A program made the position numbers and the translations under genes. Positions 41,739 through 52,045 of a stretch of DNA of 64,000 nt are shown piece after piece. Below the pieces are notes generated by a model. That model was not told where the DNA came from. It saw nothing but the letters and a program-made list of their open reading frames with translations, and made no database searches. This DNA is from Ypsolopha sequella (Eukaryota > Arthropoda > Insecta > Lepidoptera > Ypsolophidae). The stretch lies in NCBI GenBank assembly GCA_934047225.1, contig OW203989.1:13057977-13121976 (forward strand), written 5' to 3'. Within the stretch, counting starts at the first letter, position 1. Every line of letters starts with the position of its first letter.

Positions 41739-43233
41739 CTTAATCTTGTTAAACTAGATGGTTGTTTACTAAGATAAAATACGCAACGAGTTTGAGCTGA
41801 ACTATAAAAGCGAGCGTACAACTGAAATAATTGATGAGATAGATGAATAGAGCTGAGATACTTGCGCGGATGAAGTAACAATGACTATGTTCAAACGGAA
41901 CACGGAACTCTTAAATAAACACGACAGAGAAAAAAAAATTTTTTTTTTTTTTTAAACAACCTGTATATGAGCTGATAAACCAACGTGGAACACCCTATAT
42001 GTGTACCATAAACAATAAGAGCAGAGACGAGAAGAAAAAATAAAATTGTTTACTATATTTGTGCTATATGCACCCGGTTAAAGAGCAGGCAATAACACGA
42101 AAAAACTGTCCGGCAATCTATTACTGCGACACGAGATTATCGTAACACAAAATATCGGAAAGGGCTGATGAACTTGTTCACTTTTATGTTATTTGCCTTG
42201 AAATCATGTGCCGACAATACGCGTTAGTTCTTGCTTACACGACAGTACATTTACAACAAAAACATCAGTCGTGGAAAATTCTATTTATAGAACAAAATAC
42301 CTACCTACTTCTTTGAGTGCGTAAACAACAACGAATGTATTTACCTGGCCGAAATCGGTTCTAAATGAGTGGACAATCTAATGTTGCAAACCAAGCTTTG
42401 GTAATACGTAACGTAATAACGTATGTATACGTATGTACTTAACGTACGTAACTGCACAAAATAAAGCAAATTTATACTCGCACCAAAAAAATATCTCGCA
42501 AAATACGAAAACTATCTTAGACAGTGGGTAGATTTACACCTCTCCGCGGGTATAAATTGGGTAAAAATTGGTAAATTGGGTCCGGAGTTACATATAAACA
42601 ATGGTACCTAACAGTGTTGAGCAAAAAGCTGACTATGAGTTTAATTAATTTTACGTATGGGGTTTATAAGGGCTGATAATTAATCCCGGTGAGTGACGGG
42701 GGGGGGGTTTAATAAAGATATATAGTGGACTGTAACAAACAATTGGGCTGAATGGATAACCAATTCCAGAACATAAGATAAGGTGTCAAATTAATACCCG
42801 GCACGGGGTCTATAAAATTTTGTTATTTGTTTAAACAGAATGGGTGATCCAAAAGGATATAATTATATTATCTGAGCTGAATAATAATAATAAACGGGAT
42901 GAAAGTGAGTTTATTCTGTGCCGGGGGCGGGGGGGGCCGGTTCTATACAGATAAATGGAATGTTCTAGGCGGCGCGGGCGCGGTAATGACCTACCCGAAA
43001 TAGGTATTCGAGACCACAAAATATTTTTTTTTTTTTGCCGGAAAAAGGGCCGGGGAGGGGGCCAAAATATGTAACCGGGTGAAAATGGACTGTAGTAAAT
43101 CGAGGGGGCTGGTTCAAACAAAGTTACGGGCCGGCGGGGGGGAGGCGGGGGGTGGTTCAAAGGCCCGAAGAGCCAAAAATTTTCCGCTCGAAGAGACCAA
43201 AATGTTTTCGAAAACGGACTCGAAGGATCAAAA
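41739..43233 (-). other. Leader of the BEL/Pao element
   Basis: Untranslated region between the 5' LTR and gag. The LTR-proximal part (42,900-43,170) is very rich in G on the plus strand (several runs of 6-9 G, hence C runs in the RNA), while 41,930-42,600 is AT-rich with a T run at 41,939-41,953. No coding frame is supported. Confidence 0.6.
43161..43230 (-). other. Primer-binding site matching tRNA-Tyr, repeated with variation
   Basis: Directly inside the 5' LTR the minus strand reads TGATCCTTCGAGTCCG (43,230-43,215), a close match to the complement of the insect tRNA-Tyr 3' end (TGGTCCTTCGAGCCGG). Two further variants follow: TGGTCTCTTCGAGCGGAA (43,199-43,182) and TGGCTCTTCGGGCC (43,175-43,162). 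Tandem primer-site-like units are a habit of BEL/Pao elements. Confidence 0.6.
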
Positions 43234-43631
43234 TGTAACAGCGAGGTTACAGGAATGCAGAGCTGATGGGATTTGAGTAAAATGGATGAGTTGACACGGG
43301 AGAATTGTGGATGAACTAACCTTTGTTCTGGATGGTTGTGGACGAATGCGCCGCGTGGCGTCCCTCCTTGTTGGGCTGATTGAGCTGGCGCCTTGGGCAG
43401 GGATGTGCAGGATGTCTTGGTTCGTGGAGTAATGTAAACACAACACTGGTATGAGCACAAGGTACGCGAGATTTGTTGTGTCGGCGGCGCGAGTGTGCAC
43501 ACGTGTGTTTCGGGAGACGTCTGGCGCGGAACAGAGCGAACGAGCGGCGCACAAGTCCCCGGCGCGAGTCGCTGTGTCGCGAGTTACTCATGCGCATGCG
43601 CGTGCGTATCCGTCACGCTGTGGCGTGAACA
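43234..43631 (-). repeat. 5' LTR of the BEL/Pao element
   Basis: 398 bp, same ends and apparently the same sequence as the LTR at 35,678-36,075; followed on the plus strand by the target duplication gtaca. The GC-rich part (43,480-43,600) probably holds the promoter; no TATA box is obvious. Confidence 0.9.
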
Positions 43632-44840
43632 GTACAGGATGTCCAAGCTTTTTACTCACACGGCACGGGCGTAGCTGCGGGCAAAAGGCTATAAACATTA
43701 AAAAAAACGAAATACTCACTCACTCTCACAAAATCTCTGGCACTATCTGTAGATTCAAGTTCAAATTCAAATGTATTTGCACCATTCATTTATTTGATTT
43801 GATCCTACACACTCAAAATTTGGCAGGTATTATCCGACACAAGACTCTTTAGGATAAAACCCTTTAAAACTGAGAAAAAATAGGAATATTAGGAGCATTC
43901 GACATTAAAATTTAACGTGGCATACTCCTATATGTCACAGTTATATTACGCCAAGGTTCTATCCTAAAGAGATTTGTGTCACATAATACCTATATATACT
44001 GTTGATTTGTTTGAAATGAATTCCGTCAACTTTTGATGCGGTTTAAGGATCCGTGTAAGGTCAGATGCTCAACTTAAAACCAGTTTAATAAAAAATAACA
44101 TAGTTACAGACTATAGGGTTTATCTAAACATATAGCCTACTTAGCTGTAACAGTTTTCCTTTTAATTTTGTTATATATACTACTGCCGTGATCTTTTTCA
44201 CGTCTCCAAATACAACCATTTCGGTGGCAGGGGGGTACACTTGACTCAACATGACAAAAATTAACAATTTTAAGCTTAATATTTCGCAATTAGTTACAGA
44301 ACGGGGTGGTCCGGCGCGTGCAACACCTTTTGCGAGGACATAGAGTGATATAAATTCTTTTCATATTCGTCTCTTTTCATTATTTTTAGTGCGATCAATT
44401 GGTCAGTCCTTTAAGAAAACTATTATATGGCTGCATAACATATTTAAAATAGAAAACAAACAGTCTGTATGACAATTGACAGCACTAGACTGGAGCCTGG
44501 CCAGAATGCGTATAAACCTGGACAAATTAGTGATTTTGCCCCCGCATCCCCGCACCTCAACTGTTTGCGCGACCGGCCGTCACCGGCCGCGAGCGCTATT
44601 TCTTAGCTCCCACGAGCGGTGTGGATCCGCGGTCATTAACCCGTGCACGTGCTAGTTTTCAATAATAAGTATAATTCATCTACGATTATTCATCATATTA
44701 ATTCATCATATTCAACCCAGTTGACAAAACGGTTTGTTCGCAATGGCATTTTTTTGCGTAATTGTGTTTGCATCTAATTTTTATATTTCAAAATTTTATT
44801 TTTCGAAAGTCATACTTGCAAAGATAATGATGACGATGAT
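43632..44840. other. No gene seen
   Basis: After the end of the split lepidopteran repeat (to about 43,693) nothing is recognised. 44,520-44,640 is a GC-rich patch (GCGCGACCGGCCGTCACCGG) without an open frame of interest. Confidence 0.35.
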
Positions 44841-45704
44841 GATACAACGATACGTCGATACGTCGATACGACGATACGTCGATACGAGGATACGTCGATA
44901 CAACGATACGTCGATACAACGATACGTCGATACGCCGATACCACGATACGACGATACGTCGATACGGGGATACGTCGATACGTCGATACAACGATACGTC
45001 GATACGCCGATACGTCGATACGTCAATACGTCGATACGGGGATACGTCGATACGTCGATACGGGGATACGTCGATACAACGATAAGTCGATACGTCGATA
45101 CGTCGATACGGGGATACGTCGATACAACGATACGTCAATACGCCGATACGTCGATACGTCGATACGGGGATACGTCGATACAACGATACGTCGATACGTC
45201 GATACGTCGATACGTCGATACGGAGATACGTCGATACAACGATACGTCAATACGCCGATACGTCGATACGTCGATACGTCGATACGGGGATACGTCGATA
45301 CAACGATACGTCGATACGTCGATACGGGGATACGTCGATACAACGATACGTCGATACGCCGATACGTCGATACGCCGATACGTCGATACGACGATACAAC
45401 GATACGTCGATACAACGATACGTCAATACGCCGATACGTCGATACGTCGATACATCGATACGACGATACGTCGATACGGCAATACGTCGATACGACGATA
45501 CGTCGATACGAGGATACGTCGATACGCCGATACGTCGATACGAGGATACGACGATACGAGGATACGAGGATACGTCGATACGAGGATACGACGATACGTC
45601 GATACGAGGATACGACGATACGTCGATACGACAATATGTCGATACGACGATACGGCAAAACATCGATACGACGATACGTCGATACGAGAATACGTCGATT
45701 CGCC
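44841..45704 (+). repeat. Octamer satellite, 108 units of GATACnnn
   Basis: 864 bp made of 8-bp units without any gain or loss of register. GATACGTC is the commonest unit and usually alternates with GATACAAC, GATACGGG, GATACGCC, GATACGAC or GATACGAG. AAC and GGG variants dominate the left half; GAC and GAG variants the right third. A four-unit word (GGG, GTC, AAC, GTC) recurs. Because 8 is not a multiple of 3 and the units lack stops, several frames on both strands stay open (for example 44,734-45,723, 329 codons); these are not genes. Confidence 0.95.
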
Positions 45705-48049
45705 GATGGTGATGGTGAGATAAGGTTTTGTTAGTCTCCCAGAGGGGTAGGCAGAGACTACAGATTTCCATCTGCTACGATCCAGACACAACTCTTTCGC
45801 CTCTTCCACATCCATCAACCATATTTATTGTGATATTAAATTGTAAGCTAAAAAACATACCTCAAACGAAAAACATAGCGATATTCATTAGTCCATTGAG
45901 ACAACCTTTAGTTCAACATCTTTAATAAAACATGACCTATCTACTTATTTTGTTAAGTAATGGCGTACCTTTGCATTACTTTCATCCACTGCTTTATTTT
46001 CACTCGTAAAACATTTTTATTCCATTTTTTACATTGGTTGCATTTATTTCCCATGTTTCACATTACGAGATTTATTTAAATTACGAAACCGGGACGTCGA
46101 GAGCGCAAAAACGTAGCCCTCCCGTCTCAACGGAGCAATCACAACTGACCGACGGGTGAGTGACGAAACAAAGCATGGAACAAAAAGCGCGTGCGACCGA
46201 GATATCTTGTCGCCGCCTTGTCTCAGAATAAATCGACGTAAGCGCCAATTCTTAGATGTTAAATTAAATGAAAACGAAACAGAATTATTCAAAATCCCCG
46301 TGCAATTATACGGGGTCATTTGTTTTCTTATTTTTAATACAAATTTCAAGGCAAACTGTTTTAAGAAAGGTCCTTTAACACTCGAAAAACATGAAATATA
46401 GAGGTAACTTCGTAATTTTTTTTCTATCGAGCGAACTTAAAGCTTTTGCGTTTTTGCTTCTGCACGAATATCAGCCCTATAGTCTATTATCTATATTATT
46501 TTTATTAAACCGATTGACCAAGTTACACAATGTTTTATGCTCATTTGAAATTGTGCATCTGACATTATACCGACCCTTAACAGTGGTTTTTATACCAATG
46601 TCGAATTCGTTAGCTGAGACTGTACTTTGTTTTAATTTAGCTATTTTGGCACGACCTCAAAGTAAAGCGGGTCTTTTGTTTTACAAGTACGCATAATATG
46701 ATTCCAAAGCCGACGACGACTAAATTACTTGGGGCCCGAGGGACTTCGTCGTTTGTGTTATTACGAGTCCTAAGGCCCCTACTTCAGGCCCCCTTCGTTC
46801 GCAAATATCGTGGTGTATATGTAAAGAAGAAAATTAATTATGCCGTAGGATATGAAAATGTTGTTTTCTAATACAAGCTTCTGGTACGTTTATAAGAGTA
46901 AAATATTTAAATATAACAGACGTTAGACTTAATTATTGTATCATTGTCCTAATTAATAGAATTTAATTAGTCTTTTTTATGTTACTAAGCTTCAAAATTT
47001 TACCCCATTCCAGTATTTACATAAGAGTACAAATATTCTATATCACGTAGTCTGTTTGGCTATGGTAGTAGTATACTACTAGTGACGTGTACAGATAATC
47101 GCGTTTTGTAGCGCTCCTGTAGCGCTTCAAAAACTCAACCCGAGTCAGAGTTTCGTACCCGAGTTGCAAACTTGCAACACTAACCCGTTAAAAAATCAAC
47201 TCGCGTCCGACCGTTTTAAAATGACAGTGTCATTACACTGGTGTCACTTGACATTTTTACATTACATTTCGTACAGAGGGGGGTCCTCTCAACATTATAT
47301 TGTACTAAATATAATGCAAAAATGACAATTGACGTTTAGCGTGTCAATACACGACGAAACCCGTTCAAAAACTCAGCGTTACAACCCAAGTGATCAACCT
47401 AGCCTTGGATTCTTTAATTAACACACATCTGAGGTTACACACACTAGAATAAAGTGCACGTGCACACCATAAACAAACGGACTTCGTGAGATAGAATAAC
47501 CGTAGGAAAAAAAAATATAATGTTTTACTTACTATTTACGCAGTTAAACTGCGCAACTTTGTTCAAGCTTTGTAACGTTGAACTTGATTTTATGAATTAA
47601 ACATTTTGTACGCATGGAAATAACGTTGGATTAAGTTGCAGTACTAGACCTGCCGCTCACCTTTCAGGTAAAACTCATTCCGTCAACAAACTAGAGACCC
47701 GAGACATACGGACGGATGGACGGACTGACTGATCGACGGACGGATAGGTGGACAGACAGAAAGACGGACAGACAGCAGAGTGATATTAATAGGGCTCCAT
47801 TTCGCCCTTTGGGTACGTAACCTTAAAACCGATTAAAGGAGTGTTTGAAACATGTCTGTGTTGCTTTCAATACTTCGTATTTACCTATAGGGTGTAGTAA
47901 CCTTTTTTCAGAGCTGCCAGTAAACCTGCTTTGTTTTGCTTGCTGCGCTGATTTGCTCTGTAAGTGGTTCCTGTCTATACACATTTCCCCAAATCTTCAC
48001 TAGTGGCTCCAAGCAGCAGCCATGTATGCAGCGGCCACACCCCGGTAAA
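45705..48049. other. No gene seen; one degraded lepidopteran repeat
   Basis: 47,695-47,826 (GAGACATACGGACGGATGGA, GACGGACAGACAGCAGAGTG, CCTTTGGGTACGTAACC) is the right half of the GGGTACGGAACCCT repeat. The 101-codon frames at 46,044-46,349 (minus) and 46,391-46,696 (plus) have no domain; 46,080-46,200 is GC-richer and may be repeat sequence. Confidence 0.4.
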
Positions 48050-48219
48050 CAAGGGCGGATCCAGCCTGCGAGCCAGGGGGGGGTCACAGGCTCCGAATTA
48101 GTCCAAATATATGATACAATTTTGTGCGATTATAGGTAAATTTTGCGTGTCTGTATAGAAAAAACTAGGCCCCGGGGGGGTCATGACCCCAATGATCCCC
48201 CCCCCTGGATCCGCCGTTC
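48050..48219. mobile_element. Small hAT-type MITE
   Basis: The 170-bp element has left end CAAGGGCGGATCCAG and right end CTGGATCCGCCGTTC (inverted, about 13 of 15 matching). Flanks CCGGTAAA (48,042-48,049) and CTGGTAAA (48,220-48,227) are a 7-of-8 target duplication. The terminal GGCGGATCCAG and the 8-bp duplication are typical of hAT-derived MITEs in arthropods. G runs near the left and C runs near the right end form the subterminal part. Confidence 0.7.
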
Positions 48220-48419
48220 CTGGTAAACCGCGTAGACCCTAAATCTAGTGGAGTGAACTGTGCACACTTCTGTGGACGCATTTCTAAAGTCTGGTGATCT
48301 CTGCCATACATGAAGACTATATTGGTATATGGAAACTGTACCGGTAACTGGACAGTTATAGTAGCCGCTTAATAGAAAACCATTAACGTTATAATTCGCC
48401 ATAAATTTTATGAATTTAG

Positions 48420-48976
48420 TTAAATTTTAAATGAAATAAAATAATAAAGTAAATAATCTTTAAAAAACCACAGAAATATGTATGTCTCCCCCCCTTATCT
48501 CCGAAGCTGGTAAACCGAAAAATATGAAAAAAATGGCCAATGATTATATTCATATGACAATAATCATAACTGGCCAATTACAGGAAAACTATAGCAAAAA
48601 AAAAAATTCAGCACTAATGAGAAATATAAAATAAGAAGTAAAATAAATAAAAAATATATTTTATAAAAATACTATATTGGTATCAAATTGCAGATAATAA
48701 AAAGTAAATTGAAAAATATATACTTTTACTATACTTACTGGCACTGGTTTCGAGAAAACTTAAAAAAAACACAAAAATATGTATGTCCCCCCCCCCCTTA
48801 TCTCCAAAACTGGTAGACCAAAAAATATGAAAAAATAATATGTGTTTACGTAAAGATTACAGGAAAAATAAAGAGGTCGAGAAATTCACGAAAAAAAAAT
48901 TACAAAATTAAATTTATCAACCACAATACGGAACCCTAGGTACGCGAGTCTGACTCGCACTTGGCCGGTTTTTATG
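48420..48976 (-). repeat. Lepidopteran repeat, minus-strand copy with an internal duplication
   Basis: The right end GGAACCCTAGGTACGCGAGT-CTGACTCGCACTTGGCCGGT (48,931-48,970) is the reverse complement of the family start. Inside, ATATGTATGTCTCCCCCC with TTATCTCCGAAGCTGGTA (48,477-48,512) and again ATATGTATGTCCCCCCCC with TTATCTCCAAAACTGGTA (48,777-48,814) are a direct duplication about 300 bp apart. Confidence 0.65.
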
Positions 48977-49886
48977 TACATGTTATCGGCATATCATGAT
49001 TTTTCTGGGCATATCATATTTCTGTTAAAATACTTCGCTCGGCTCCTCAAATTTATTTACGTGTAAACCTAACACGGTCCTCATCTTTCCGCTCGTCATC
49101 GCACCCTTTTTTTTTTTTTATTGTACTCTACAATACGTAGAAAAAGCTGCAGTCCCCTGAATTTCCTTCAAGAGAATTTATGTACTGTTACTCAAATCCA
49201 GTTTTGGATAAAATTCTGTGTCTCGATTGCCTTTGTGGTGTGATTCGAACGTCTCGTCCACTATCACCATTAGGGGTACTTTATGTGATCAGTCTGCTTG
49301 CTGCGCAAGGCACGTTAAGTTGTACCAAGTACGGCGATAGGTCTAACCACCCATTAATCTAGAACGTTATAACCATTGGTGAAATGAAAATGAAAATGAA
49401 ATGAAAGTTTGTTTATTTTCTTTGTAGTTACATAGCTGATGGGGCATCCTTTTAAGTACATGAAAATACCTGTGCCAGGATACCCCGCTCTTCCATAACT
49501 AAGTTTTACAAAAATAAACGTATCTTAATGTTCAAAAATATCTTACGAAAATAAAACTTAAGCTAACCTAATTATGCATGCAAATGTTAGTATGAAGGTA
49601 AGTGTGTTAGAGAATATGTAAAATGTGATATGAATACGTGTGATAAATAAGTGAGTCCCTAGCCCTACGACCGAAGTCTTGTGGTTGTGTTGTGTTGTTG
49701 GAAGAAATGTGGTTTGGATTTCACATTCAACACACTCGGAAATATCTCTGACCAGCCCCTCGTGGATTTATGCCGTAACGATGTATTTCATATTTTATTT
49801 GCAAAGAGAAAATCAGATTGTACTTTTCTCTCGATTGTGTTCAAGCTTCAAAAGGAAATAAAAATCCATTTCCACTCGGTATCATT
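48977..49886. other. No gene seen
   Basis: Frames at 49,180-49,362 and 49,679-49,890 are unsupported. TGAAATGAAAATGAAAATGA at 49,379-49,398 looks like a reversed retroelement tail. Confidence 0.35.
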
Positions 49887-50398
49887 ATAAGTAAGAAAAC
49901 CGGGCAAGTGCGAGTCGGACTTGCACACAAAGGGTTCCGTACCACTACACAATACGGGTATGATATGGGCACAGAACCCTTAAAAGATCATGATAAATTA
50001 CAACTACATACCTATAGATGCCATAGCAACACGAAGGCGACAAAAAACAAGGCGCTAAAATGGTAGTACCTAACAAACAATTCGACAGCCTTTGAGATCA
50101 GAACCTTAATTTTATTAATTTTTGTTCTACTTTAAAGTATCTACTATATACAATCTGACCAAATTTGAAACTTCCATGTGTTACCGTTTTTAATATAGAG
50201 CTCAAACCAGTTCAACATACAACGAGGATTTTTGTATGGGGTTTTAATTTTCTTGATCTTTTTATTTTATTCTGTGAAAATTTCAACTGTCTACTTACTT
50301 CAGTGTAAACTCCTGTGACAGACGAACGGACAGACAGCGGAGGATTAGTATCTAAAAGGGTCCCGTTTGACACCCTTTGGATACAGAACCCTCATAAA
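49887..50398 (+). repeat. Lepidopteran 'GGCCAAGTGCGAGTCGGACT' repeat, longer copy
   Basis: Starts AAACCGGGCAAGTGCGAGTC-GGACTTGCACAC with AAGGGTTCCGTACCACTACA; continues TTTGTATGGGGTTTTAATTT, GAAAATTTCAACTGTCTACT and GACAGACGAACGGACAGACA; ends CCCTTTGGATACAGAACCCT. Noncoding. Confidence 0.8.
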
Positions 50399-51257
50399 AG
50401 TAGCTCAATTTGTTTAGCAGAACATATAGGTAATTCAAGTTTTGTGGCACGAATCTGGTACACCTTGTAATTTTTATTAATTCATTTCTTCTAAACAAAT
50501 AACTTTCTTTATTTTATGTTTTTTTTTTGACATCTGAAAGTAGTAGACATTTAAAGAAAACATCACATGTTGAGTTTTTTTTTGTGGATTGTTTAATTTA
50601 TTCATTTTATTTAACTATTGAAGGATTTAGGAATGTTTAGGAAGGCTCATTAAAATACTTTAGTTTTACCGCTTGTTAATTTATTTATTTTTATTATATT
50701 TTACATTTATAGAAAACAAAAAAACAACAATGTGAGCGTGTTACGTACATGTTAAAAAAGAGTAAAATGTGCAAAAAAAAACTTATCTTATGTGAAAATA
50801 CAGCCATAGATCATTTAAATATGAAAAGAACATTCAAATACAATGCGTTTCACCTAAGAAGAGAATCGCGACCGTAGACAACTTCACACGTTAGCCATAT
50901 CTCTCTCTCGCTGTCTAGCGATGGCGCGAGAGAGGGCAACAGCAAAATGGCGTCCTACCAGTTCTGTGCAAGGCATAGTTCAATACGTTATATTAATTCC
51001 AGTGACGTATTAAAAATATAAATACCTACATGTATTTTAACATTTTCGATGTCTAGTTCAATAACAATAACCAAAACCCAAAAACTTTAATAAAAATTAT
51101 ACGAGTAAGTTGTTGGAAATACAAAATTATTTACAAATTGAAATAAATTAATTTATATTTATTTAGAATAAAGGATTTTTCAACCGTGTTATTTTTTATA
51201 TCCTGGTTCAAAATCTAAAATATTTTGAATGTAATTTGGATCAGATTCCCTTTCTAA
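50399..51257. other. No gene seen
   Basis: AT-rich. A purine/pyrimidine-biased patch ATCTCTCTCTCGCTGTCTAG with GGCGCGAGAGAGGGCAACAG (50,899-50,942) stands out but is not assigned. Confidence 0.35.
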
Positions 51258-51406
51258 AATTTTTTAACCGGTACTTAACCGACAAATAAACCAATCACAG
51301 CGCTTCATTGCATACTTAAGAATCCCGTAAGAATTTTTTGATCCGGTACTTAACCGACAAATACACCAATCACAGCGCTTCATTGCATACTTAAGAATCC
51401 CGTAAG
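51258..51406 (+). repeat. Two-unit tandem duplication, period 75 bp
   Basis: Unit 1 (51,258-51,331) and unit 2 (51,333-51,406) share CCGGTACTTAACCGACAAAT, CCAATCACAGCGCTTCATTG and CATACTTAAGAATCCCGTAA with only a few differences (AATAAACC against AATACACC). Confidence 0.85.
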
Positions 51407-51959
51407 ATCTATATAACTATTCACTTCTTTCAAGTGGGAGACAGATAACAAAAGCTCATTTTTATTGAGCCCCTTTCTCAAAAACGGGGTCTGATTTTTT
51501 TTTCCAATACTTTGTATCCTTAAACTGAAAAATCGAAATACCACTTTTGTTTAAGTAACTGTAATTGTTATTACTACAGCGACTCAAAAAAAAAAAAAGT
51601 TGTATTTTATTATTTTACCGGAAGACCCCCACAAAGGCCATGATTTGGTGGAAAACAAACTAAAGACAGAAAATGTACACTTTAATATATCGTACAGTTA
51701 AGTATTATAAAAAAAAAATATATATAAAAAATAAATAAAAAAGTACATGTACTATACTTTGGCCTGTCTACGTTGAAGTCAGTGTAGATAACTTAAAATA
51801 TTTTCATTTGATAACAACTTAAGTAGGTACACATTTTTTCCTTAGAATTACAATTGTTCTAGATACTTTATTTGCTTATATTTAGACACTGGCCTTCTAC
51901 GATAAACTATATGCTTTTACTTAGGACTAATATCACCACCCACTGTACCGCGGAACGTT
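51407..51959. other. Region downstream of the Beat-like gene
   Basis: Probably its 3' UTR and beyond. On the minus strand AATAAA occurs at 51,872-51,867, about 88 bases after the stop codon, and could be the polyadenylation signal. The rest is AT-rich with nothing else seen. Confidence 0.4.
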
Positions 51960-52045
51960 TCATAAGCTCAAAAACCATGAATATTTTTCACATGTCAAAA
52001 TTATGGTAATCACTAGTAACACTACGTTTTTTATCACTGCATTAC
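51960..52045 (-). CDS. Beat-like last exon: hydrophobic C-terminal tail
   Basis: Acceptor CTCTTTTTCAG; the phase fits exon 4 (2 bases complete a Gly codon). It encodes NAVIKNVVLLVITIILTCEK followed by YSWFLSL and TGA at 51,962-51,960. The hydrophobic run VVLLVITIIL could be a membrane anchor or a GPI-attachment signal. It is assigned by splice and phase fit plus hydrophobicity, without homology support. Confidence 0.6.

Larger units (their letters stand above)
35678..43631 (-). mobile_element. Complete BEL/Pao-type LTR retrotransposon
   Basis: The 7954-bp element is bounded by two 398-bp LTRs and a perfect 5-bp target duplication gtaca (35,673-35,677 and 43,632-43,636). Order on the minus strand: 5' LTR (43,631-43,234), tRNA-Tyr-type primer site, a 1.5-kb leader, gag (41,738-40,170), pol in the same frame after one TGA (40,067 to about 36,440), a frameshifted pol end, then the 3' LTR (36,075-35,678). 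The domain order protease, reverse transcriptase, RNase H, integrase is that of BEL/Pao. No env-like frame is seen. No clean polypurine tract precedes the 3' LTR; that spot reads CCCCGGCCCCCCAGGA on the coding strand. Confidence 0.92.

Noticed and set aside
44734..45818. Long open frames (up to 329 codons) on both strands over the GATACnnn array
   Set aside because: They follow from an 8-bp repeat without stop codons; period-8 peptides arise in every frame, and no domain or start context supports translation.
46044..46696. Two 101-codon frames as possible host exons
   Set aside because: No domain, no coding bias, and no supporting splice pattern.
51240..51420. CRISPR-like array
   Set aside because: Only two direct units without spacers in a eukaryotic genome; it is a simple tandem duplication.
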